A stretch of DNA of 64,000 nucleotides from Isoetes taiwanensis (lineage: Eukaryota; Streptophyta; Lycopodiopsida; Isoetales; Isoetaceae): contig JAJEKV010000100.1 in the NCBI GenBank assembly GCA_021234155.1, positions 722,116-786,115 on the forward strand, given 5' to 3'. Below the pieces are notes generated by a model. That model did no database searches and was not told where the DNA came from. It saw only the letters and a program-made list of their open reading frames with translations. Made by a program: the position numbers and the translations under genes. Below, piece after piece: positions 55,861 through 64,000 of the stretch. Positions within the stretch are counted from its first letter, which is position 1. Every line of letters begins with the position of its first letter.

Positions 55861-56165
55861 GAGTATAATTTCGCTTGATAGAGTTTCTTTGAAGCAGAAG
55901 GTTATGGATCCACCTGAAATATTAACAGTGATTGGAAAGATTCCCAATCTATCAGACTTTTTGAATCTGCTGTATGATTACCATTACAAGACCTTTGACA
56001 GCGCATTTGCTGGAATAACAGAGCAAATTCGCGAGAACTTTGAATCGTTGCATACTCAATCAGCATCAACTTCGTAGATTTACAACTGTCTCGCTTTATT
56101 GCTGCTGGGAAATTGAATTGCAAGATTGACAAAATGGGTGGAGGTCCTGAGATGAACAAACCATG
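55860..56165 (+). pseudogene. RPN7: 26S proteasome lid subunit RPN7 (PSMD6) fragment
   Basis: The forward frame reads ISLDRVSLKQKVMDPPEILT, then VIGKIPNLSDFLNLLYDYHY, FDSAFAGITEQI, and after a short deletion/frameshift FVDLQLSRFIAAGKLNCKID then KMGGGPEMNKP. This is the C-terminal PCI region of RPN7. The piece joining AGITEQI to FVDLQLSR (normally about 45 residues) is shortened. Isolated from any other RPN7 exon and lying inside another gene, it is a captured or retrotransposed fragment. Confidence 0.85.
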
Positions 56166-56959
56166 ACATTCTGCACTGCTATAGCTGCTACCACTCTAAT
56201 TTTACCATTATAAGATTTCTGCCTACTCCAATGTACCTTAAGCATTTCAGTTACTCAAAATATTCTATGTTCTACCAGCCCAACGAGAATAATCGTTGTC
56301 AATAGTTCCTATCAACATCTATGATGTCTGCAGGTGGAATGGGCGCCACTGACCCACTTGAGAAATTTTTTTGCTACTTGGCAGATTAGGCTGGATTATT
56401 AGGGCCAAAAAGCCTGCTTTCTGTTTATAGACGTCCTATTTGAATATTTTCAATCCATTCTCACAGCAGTAAATTGTCAAATTCAACAGTGCTGAATATA
56501 TAAAGCCTGTATTTTTTTTCAGAACGTTGTACAAAATTGAGCATTGTCCATGGCATGAAGCTTTAAGTATTCATAAAGCCATCTCCATGTATCTCCATTC
56601 TATATCTCCATTCTGTATCTCCATTCTTATGAGGTTGGTTTCTCCTGCGTTATGCAGCTCCAATGCATTTGCTCAGTGTCATTATTTGCATGGCTCGAGG
56701 CCTTCTGGGTTGCAACATTGATGAGTTCTATGAGACCAAATATACATCAATCATGTCCAGCTAGGATGCATTTGCATCTACCTAGAGATATTGCTTAAAA
56801 AAGGAAAAACAAAACTAAAACAAAGAAATTAAGAAACTTTTGTCTTCTTGGCCACAGGCTCAAAGTATAAAGTAATGTACCTAATTCAATAATGTTAGCA
56901 CTCTTTGGAGAGAAATGGTTTGCCAAAAAGAGGAAAGGGAAGAGTGGCACAATCTGAAG
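56166..56959. other. no recognised gene
   Basis: Contains three short direct repeats of ATCTCCATTCT-type at 56590-56630. Otherwise AT-rich. Confidence 0.4.
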
Positions 56960-58369
56960 TGCATAAGGGGGGATTGTGAAAAATGTGGTAAGCAAAAGAT
57001 TCCCTTATGTCCAAAAGAGACTGATCAGAATAATGAAGATGATGTTAAATGGTAGGCTTACTGTTATATGGACGAGAAGTCAAGGAAGGGCACTTCTAGA
57101 AGACTAAGATTGGTGGAGAAGCAAACAGATGCTCCTTTCATGCTATCTGCCATGTTTGATCACATGAAAAAGTTTGTGCATCACAACTTTCTTTGCTCAT
57201 TGGCGAGCAAGGAATTTAGGAGAAGCATTGTGAGTCTAAGAGATGATTACGTGATATCAGTAGTAGACTTTGCAGAAAATTACACATTGCGGGCCTTCAA
57301 AGAAGTGCGGTCACGAACATTGGAATGCGCACCGGATCACTATTTTGGTACACATCACTCTCTTCAAGGTAAATGGTAAGTTGCAGAAGACTGTTCACTT
57401 ATATGTTTCTGATGATAGAAGTCATGACACACATTTTGTACAACATGCATTTCAACTTCATCTTCAGTGGTTGAAAGAGAATGGAGGATCTCACATGCGG
57501 TATCATCTCGTGTGGTCAGATGGTTGTCTTTGCTTTCGGTTCAAATCGGAAGATCATTCTACTTCATATCGGTACCATTGTCGGCATGGCATTCGCGTGT
57601 ACAATGGAATTTCTTGGATCGGGGCATGGGAAGGGGAACATGATGGAGAGGCTGCCAAGGCCAAGCAACTCTTGGCCAGTGAGCAAAGAAGAGAGCATGG
57701 GATTGAAATAAAGGTGCTCATGATGCCTGTGTTGTTTTGAGAAACAAGAAATCTCAAGTTCGTAGGGTGTATTGGGAAGTGAAGGAGGCTGAGATTGACA
57801 GGTCAAGGCCATTTGATGTGCAACCCCTTTCTCGTGTCCAAAGCTGGCACTGTGTATCTTCCATAAGTCCGGAGGACCCAACCTTACTGATGGTTAGACC
57901 ACTATCTTGTTTTTGCAGTGCCTGCATAAACTTTGAATGGCAGGCATGTGAGTCTATTCAACACTGTGGAAAGTGGACATTGAAGAAGCTAGTCCCATGT
58001 GCACATGCTGAAGGTACAGAATTGGAATCAGAAACTGCAATGTTTGCAAATGAGGTAGAGGAGTTACATGATGTGATACAGTTTGATGATAATTTTGCTT
58101 CTTTTGCTCTTCCTGGTAATGAGGAAGATGTGCCATACTATGTTCTTGCTTGCACTAGAGAAAAGCATGTATTGGATCAAACGGTCATTGATGATTGCAA
58201 GAATGAGCATCATGCAGGTGACACAGTCATATCAGCTTACTATTATCAGAAATTGCCAAGTTGCCATAACAAATATAAGCTGTTGGATGATAAAGAAGTA
58301 TTGGTACCAGTAGAGTCTGTTATTGGAGCTAAATTTCCCATGAAGAAGATAAATCACAGGGTTAAAGGT

Positions 58370-58441
58370 GTTAGTACAGCTTTTGCATTGTCTGATAATG
58401 TGCATGTTAGTACAGCTTTTGCATTGTCTGATAATGTGCAT
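58370..58441 (+). repeat. 36-bp in-frame tandem duplication
   Basis: Two identical copies (58370-58405 and 58406-58441) encode VSTAFALSDNVH twice, near the C-terminus of the DFAEN gene. Confidence 0.95.
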
Positions 58442-58639
58442 GAGATGTTGCTAGGAAGTCTTCCCGAAATGGTGGATGCCTTGGATTAGGTGAAGGCTTT
58501 GAATTTGCAGTGCTTTGTATTGTGTTACTTTTTGAATTCAATTGAATTTGCAGTGCATGGAACATGTTGAAGTTCAAATTGTAGACAAGTGCAAAAGGTA
58601 CACATAATTATATTTCTGAAGCAAATAGTACAGTGTACA

Positions 58640-60018
58640 CACTTAATAACTTAAGAAGCAGGCCTAATCACTATGTCATCTGGAACATAATATCTCAGTA
58701 CTATTGTATCATGCAAGCCTTTCTTCCAACGGTTTTCAGGATTTACATGTGCTACAGCAGTAGCACTTGCTGTTGGGCATTCTCTGGCTATTGGAAGGCC
58801 GGTCCACCCTATTGGCTGATCAACTACTTCTGCAAAGGATGGTCTCCCCCAAGGATTATGTAGTAAACCTTGGACTGCAAGTAGATTTAGCAAATTGCTT
58901 CGAGTATCTGAATCACTGATTCTCTCAACCATTTCCCAAAGCTCAGGAAGCATGGTATTCGACCTTGGATTCCGTCCAGCATATTGGGAACTTAGATTTG
59001 TTTCTTCTATATCAGTTGGTTGAAGATCTACTTCAGCTGGTTGAAGAATTTGACATTTGTTTTGTAGATCATTCCTTACATCTACAATGCATACAAAATT
59101 ATTAGTATATCATGTGAAAGCTTAACTGTATTACCTAAGTTATGTACATACAGCCTGTATTGCAAAAGCTCTACAACATACAACATCTAAGAATAATTGT
59201 ATTACCTAAGTTAGATACATACACGAAGATGTGCTCGTGTCCTCGACTTGTTTGCTATCTGATGTACCAGCACACTCATCTTGTACCCCACCTTCATCAT
59301 CTTCACTAGATTCTTCTATTATTGTGAATCTCTTCATTGTGATGCTGGGCTTCTTAATTAGCAAGCAACCTCTATTGCAAAAGCTCCATAAACTACCAAT
59401 GTCTTCACCATATTGAGATTTTATGCATTTCACTACTGTGTCATTGTATGCACGAGTATCAAATTGATGCTCTTGGACATAAGTGGTAAAGTCATTTGCA
59501 TTCTTCAAGCCTACAAATCAGTCAAATAGCCAACACAAATCTTTGTCTTCCAGTTAGCCTGGGATGCCATACTGATATGCAGCAAGAGCAACCCTCATTG
59601 AAGATACATTTGAAAGGAAGGTCAGTAATCATAACACATCTATTTCCGTATTCTGGATACTTGAGGAGTGGAATATCCAAAGGGAAAAGAAATATGTCTG
59701 TCCCATCATTGACCTGAGGGTCCAACATCTATTGCCACCATAAATGAATTTAAATCTTGGTATGCCTTGCTCATACAACTTGTCTACAATGGCTGTCAGA
59801 ACATCCAAGGGAAGATCTGACCAAACAGCCAAATCCCAATGGTTGGAACACCAATACAACAATGATTTCGACAATGGACGACAAAAGAAGACTCCATCAG
59901 GTAATTGGATTGGCACTTGAGTGCCATTATAGTCACTGGGTGCTGATTTACAATAGTAACCCAAAATGCCTTGGAGATTTAAGCCCTGTAAGTAATCCAG
60001 GGCAGTTAGGTTAGCCAT
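58640..60018 (-). pseudogene. NIF/FCP1 phosphatase-like domain, end of a reverse-strand gene
   Basis: The frame 60018-59629 reads LNLQGILGYYC, VFFCRPLSKSLLYWCSNHWD, LAVWSDLPLDVLTAIVDKLY and KFIYGGNRCW. A second frame to about 59528 reads LKYPEYGNRCVMITDLPFKC. These match the NIF order (motif 1, RP...LL.W, WS......V, D.P.KC..N). Motif 1 is LNLQG instead of DxDxT, so catalysis is doubtful. Further exons 59508-59206 (acidic, EESSEDDEGG) and 58953-58651 (NPWGRPSFAEVVDQPIGWTG) follow. Probably the 3' part of the gene that starts beyond 63 kb. Confidence 0.55.
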
Positions 60019-60405
60019 ACATCTAACCGGACCAAGCCTAAGGATAAGACAGAAAGTCTAAACTAATTCTAGTTTTTAACCCTTGATAGAAATTAAAGCG
60101 TTGCAAACAATTTCTTATTCAATAAAATTTCAAAGTACAATAGTCAATTAGCTTTAAATTCCATAAGTTGGAATGAGTTTAACTACCACTCTTCTGCCCA
60201 GTGACAACTTGTTTTGTCTCATCTCTTCTTCTCAAACCATATTCAATCATGGCTTTTATTAATACATTTCTTCTGCCAAGTGCAAAATCCTTGTCGAACC
60301 ATGTTGATGAAAACTGCAACAAACACAAGAACTAAGATCCGCTATAATAAAACATCCCAAAGGATTTATGTGAAATATAAGAACAACTCACCATGCTTTT
60401 AGAAT

Positions 60406-61139
60406 TCACTTGGGCATCCACAAAAGCTTGCATAAAGGCCAGCAGCTTACATTATCTGGTTGTTGTGGAACCTCTGGAATAGTTTCCTTCTTCACTGCAT
60501 TCTTCACATATAATTCAACTCTACGTGAGCTAAAGTTGGTTAGATATGTGATGACATCCTTATGAAGCCTGCACACACAAATGAGAACATGCAACTAAGA
60601 TTTAAGCAAGCAGCAGTGGTACATATACTGAAAGAAAATGCTCACATATTTAGGCGTTTGCTGTCCACTGTTATACCAGTCATGGAGTTCAACACAATAA
60701 TTGCAGGAGAAGCCATTGAGGTGGTACTGCAATTTTTTGTAGACTCTAAAACAAAAATCACCAAAACATGATGGGCAGGGTCCTCAACTTGAACTGGAAC
60801 CATAATATACTGGCATTTACTAACAACAATGCCTTGTAGCCCTTTCTCAACTGCACTCCTGCCTGATTGTCCCATACTATTAGCATCCAGAGCTAATCTT
60901 TTAAATGCTGCCCGATAAGTCAAAAAGTTTTCTGAAGGGAAGACAAAGAAGACATCTCGCCATTTGGATGTCAATGTGCTGCTCACATACCTTCCGAATA
61001 TGTCTAAATGTCTGTTAGACATGTGCCTATCTTTAAACAATGTCTCCACACAATATTTCGTGACCTTAATCAGAGGTTCAGCTTGGAACGGATAGAATGG
61101 AACCATTGTCTGAAGGTTATCCATGTCATTGCAAACCAA
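60406..61139 (-). pseudogene. Ulp1/SENP (C48) cysteine-protease-like domain
   Basis: The frame 61139-60642 reads WRDVFFVFPSENFLTYRAAF, IMVPVQVEDPAHHVLVIFVL and PAIIVLNSMTG. The next exon (60594-60406) reads VPQQPDNVSCWPLCKLLW. The C48 pattern is (I)xxP(I)...HW.L.., then (I)..LDSL, then PQQ.NG.DCG....K. His is visible in HHVLV and Cys in SCWPLCK; the usual Asp is Asn (LNSM). It lies directly upstream of the NIF-like domain on the same strand, with intron-like gaps. Ulp-like genes are frequent passengers of plant MULE and CACTA elements. Deconjugation of SUMO is possible but not shown. Confidence 0.6.
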
Positions 61140-62880
61140 GCATCAATGGTAACTAGCATAAAACACATATTTACTAATCCAATTACACTTACAATTGCTC
61201 AACTGATGTCTGGCTTCTAGTTCTCTTAGCTGGCCGCGACACCTTTGTATCTTTTCTTTTTCTTGACTCTACTATCTGTATCTGTTCTATCCTCAGATTC
61301 CTCCTTCTCTTGCTTCACCACAACCACCTGCTTCATATATGTAGCCACATTCTCCACTAAAATTTCTTCAGTACCAGTTGTATATGTTCCTGTTTTACAT
61401 GATTCTTCAATTTTTTCGATTGTAGTTCCAACTAAGGCCATAGATCCACTAGTTTCCTCTGTTTCTGCAAATAATAAAATGTATGAACATGCAATAAATA
61501 AATGCAATAAGTAGTTTTTGACTTACCATTTGAAAACAGCATTTCAAGTTCGGTCTGATGATGTGGCATTGGCTTTAGAATTGATACCATCTGCACCTTG
61601 TCTACAACTGTTTTCTTTGGAGTGTCGAAGACCTCTACAATAATATCTTTTTTCTTTAGAGTGTCAGAGACGGCTTCATTGTTCTCCTAATTTCATTTGG
61701 TTCCAGTACTACAAGATAACTCATTGTCAACAGCAGCATAAACATCAAGAAAATCTAGAAATTAAACTAATATGGACACACACCTGTGTTGCCACATTCA
61801 GCCCTTTGCTTCAGGAGCTCAATTTGTTGTGCATATGAAGCTACAATTGTAGCTTTGCTTGTGACAACTGTATCTGTTATTAAAAAAATAAGCTCAATTT
61901 GCTTCCTTATAAAATCCAGCAAATTCATTTAAAACTAATTACTTACCTGATGTTCCTTTTCCTTCTCTCTCATGCTACAAATGTGTTCAATGTGTTCAGA
62001 GGTGACCTAGATGTGGACGGGGTTGACTTATCATGCTTCCCTCCATAATAATCATCTACACAACTTGAAAAATCAAGTGTCTTTGCAGGAGGATCTACTC
62101 TGTTCTTGCCGGCATCTGCATACGAGGTGAAATTGAAATACATATGAAGAGACCATAACCACATATCACATACCTTTCTCTGGCTTCTTTATACTACCCA
62201 TGTCACCTGCAAGAATGAAAGCATTGCCAATAGTAACTAAATGACTGAAAGAAATGTACAATCCAGAAAAGCAATGTACAATCCAATTCCAAATGTACTC
62301 CATGTATCTGTATTGCAGAACTATGTACAGTTTTATGTACCCACATCCAAATGTAGAAAGCTTCCTAGAAAAAAGAATTCATAAATGCATTCCATGTAGC
62401 TGTATTAGATATATGTATTTGGAGCCAAGTGTACAAAAGCTTACTGGAAAATTGTAATTGCATTAAAATGTATCATAGAGTACAGCATGTATCAAAATGT
62501 CCCCCAGTAGAAGACCACATGTTATACAAATGTACACCACAGCGGTTACCTACTTATCCTATTTTCTTAGTACATAAAAGTAACTCCTCAATAATATCTG
62601 GCAACACTGTACATCATGCACATTAATAATATGCATGTACTAACATGATGTTTACACCAGCCTAGAAAAGCAAAACGATCCAACCCTACAAATCTTCACT
62701 TCAACCTACATTTTAAAACCCAAATGTAATTAATATACTACAGAACAATTAATGCACAACCAATGCACAACTTCTAACTAATATCCATCTACCAATCTTA
62801 CACGAACTAATAAAGAAAGACATGAAAGAAATCGATTATGCATGCTTACCTTTTCCAATCAGCCCCAATGCACGAGGTAG
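61140..62880 (-). other. probable linker exons and introns of the Ulp1/NIF gene
   Basis: The frame 61507-61226 is Glu/Thr/Val/Lys-rich (VENVATYMKQVVVVKQEKEE) and ends in a basic cluster KKKKRYK, a possible nuclear signal. A 62164-61970 frame reads TLDFSSCVDDYYGGKHDKST. 62.17-62.88 kb shows no coding signal, only repeated ATGTACA-rich words. Confidence 0.35.
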
Positions 62881-62882
62881 AT

Positions 62883-63356
62883 TCACATCCCATGTGCAGA
62901 CTGGTACCCAAGTAGCTTGTTCCTTGTGCTAGCAAGATAGGAGATACATAATAGGCGTGAAGGATGTGCGCAAGATGCCAATACCATCGGGAGGAACCAA
63001 AACAACGCCGCATAATTTGTGCAGGACTGAAAATCAGCATTTGGCTGCTCTGCAATCGAAACCAAAGAAAGAGGAGGAGGCTGCAAGCTAAGGACCGAGG
63101 AGTGATCTAAGAACTCCCTCAACTCCAAAATCTTTGTGTCCCCCTCCTCAATTGCTCTCTTTTGTGAAGACCTTAAATTGAGTTGAGAATCTAGCTGCCT
63201 CAACTCGGATGCTTTTGCTTCCACTTCCTTGCTAAGCTCAGCTAGATCCGCCCGCTTGCTCTTAGCAGCAATTGCATCCTCCACCTTCCATTTTATGTGC
63301 TCAAACTTCATAGCACTACCGTCACTTTCATCCATCATTTGTTGAAATGCCTGCAA
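62883..63356 (-). CDS. coiled-coil exon, upstream part of the Ulp1/NIF gene
   Basis: The reverse frame of 157 codons opens with a clear helical, heptad-like segment: IKWKVEDAIAAKSKRADLAE, LSKEVEAKASELRQLDSQLN and RSSQKRAIEEGDTKILELRE. The last part is hydrophobic and probably intronic. Linked to the Ulp1-like domain only by strand and proximity. Confidence 0.45.
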   Translation of the reverse strand: MQAFQQMMDESDGSAMKFEHIKWKVEDAIAAKSKRADLAELSKEVEAKASELRQLDSQLNLRSSQKRAIEEGDTKILELREFLDHSSVLSLQPPPLSLVSIAEQPNADFQSCTNYAALFWFLPMVLASCAHPSRLLCISYLASTRNKLLGYQSAHGM

Positions 63357-63752
63357 CTCGACATCAGGGATTCAAGTAATTAGTCTCGGCCTCATGGACT
63401 AGCTTAGAATATATCCGCCCTTTCCCCTTCCCTATGCTTCAAAGTCTCATATATTTTGCTAGTCTCGTCAGAATTAAATTTGCATCTCCTTACATATGCT
63501 TTCCTTCAAAGAGGACTTGCTCTCAAGAAATACATTCAAACTGTCCAGATCCTCTTTTTTGTAGAAAGTATCATAGGACTTGTGGCCCTTGGCATTGCTT
63601 TCGACTTAAGCATTTACAACCGGTCAAAACCTGGATTCTTTGACCTTGCTTTTTAGGCTGTGGCTGTTTTTTCACATCATCCCAATCAACTGATTAAGCC
63701 TTTTTAAGTGTAAGGCAAATGCTCGAGCAAAATACAGGGGAACATAGTGATC

Positions 63753-63995
63753 CTATACATCTTTCCTACCGAATGCAAACTCGTACCACTTGAAAAATTC
63801 TGCCTGGTCTTCCAACTTCACCAGCTCATCCTTGTACCCGTACCTGGTAGGTTCCTTAGATCCCCAAACTTCTGTCACTAAAGAGTTGTACTCTGCAAAT
63901 TTTTCCTTGAATTTCATATTCGCCAGATCCCTTGCAGAAAATACTGTGTCCTCATTTCGGTTCTCCTTACTACAGCCAGGACTTCCAGACTTCAA
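63753..63995 (-). CDS. unrecognised exon at the window edge
   Basis: The frame reads DTVFSARDLANMKFKEKFAE and KLEDQAEFFKWYEFAFGRKD before a stop. It is charged, helical and may be the first visible part of the same reverse-strand gene, continuing outside the window. Family unknown. Confidence 0.4.
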   Translation of the reverse strand: MKSGSPGCSKENRNEDTVFSARDLANMKFKEKFAEYNSLVTEVWGSKEPTRYGYKDELVKLEDQAEFFKWYEFAFGRKDV

Positions 63996-64000
63996 ATGTG

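Larger units (their letters stand above)
53599..58489 (+). pseudogene. disrupted gene with DFAEN, WSDG and HGKG motifs (uncharacterised transposon-like family)
   Basis: First block 53599-54161: RTSVQNAVTVMRKEAKSLAP, FASRFLQDHRLLELFEPVIG, then NNTKVSPKYRDVRKKRSEAI up to a GT. After 2.8 kb of unrelated DNA it resumes at about 56960: CEKCGKQKIPLC, YMDEKSRKGTSRRLRLVEKQ, SVVDFAENYT (about 57260), VHLYVSDDRSHDTHFVQHAF, LVWSDG (about 57508), GSGHGKG in another frame (about 57620), then 57737-58489 ending in TAG. From memory, similar proteins with DFAEN...WSDG...HGKG occur, uncharacterised, in many animal genomes; the spaced acidic residues suggest a DDE-type nuclease, which is inference. At least three frameshifts. 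Confidence 0.55.

Overview
The window looks like nuclear DNA of a land plant. It carries a G-type lectin receptor-like kinase, the start of a probable plant GH5 mannanase, an ARP6-type gene with GT-AG introns, PPR remnants, a kinesin-14-like remnant, and Ty1/copia elements with the usual plant initiator-Met primer site. Genes are sparse and many are broken, and the retroelements are large. A fern or another seed-free plant would fit, but I cannot fix the taxon from sequence alone.

Layout. 1-4.2 kb: partial mannanase (-) and an intact receptor kinase (-). 4.3-9.1 kb: foldback and tandem repeats, a 0.7-kb inverted repeat, and a PIF/Harbinger transposase lying between two copies of a segment that ends in long (CT)n tracts. 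9.1-13.45 kb: copia element 1 (-), with a near-intact 1190-codon gag-pol, its 5' LTR and primer site, but no 3' LTR. 13.6-18.9 kb: exons of unrelated genes side by side: ARP6 (-) with a 292-bp hAT-like MITE inside a coding exon, one ENPP-type phosphodiesterase exon (-), unknown exons (+), and an EF-hand alternative NAD(P)H dehydrogenase remnant (+).

19.6-33.1 kb differs from the rest. It has many short, frame-disrupted ORFs that I cannot assign, numerous local tandem repeats, and no plant gene or transposon that I recognise. At least 13 copies of a GC-rich palindrome (consensus half TTCGCACCGTGG followed by its mirror complement) occur only between 24.46 and 31.69 kb. A divergent histone H3-like fold lies at 25.7-26.03 kb. 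I infer a degraded insertion from a large DNA virus or an unknown large mobile element. This is the best candidate for an undescribed system.

33-40 kb: a LINE remnant (-), two PPR fragments on opposite strands, nested duplications, and the stalk/neck exon of a kinesin-14-like gene. 40.3-46.0 kb: copia element 2 (-), full length with two LTRs, inserted between kinesin-14-like exons.

46-64 kb: unrecognised ORFs, then three neighbouring multi-exon genes. The first (+) carries a coiled coil, a RING-like Cys/His cluster and an FCP1/NIF phosphatase-like domain. The second (+) is a broken gene with DFAEN, WSDG and HGKG motifs; a proteasome RPN7 fragment sits inside it. The third (-) combines a coiled coil, a Ulp1/C48 protease-like domain and a second NIF-like domain. 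This trio may be host genes or cargo of a large transposon.
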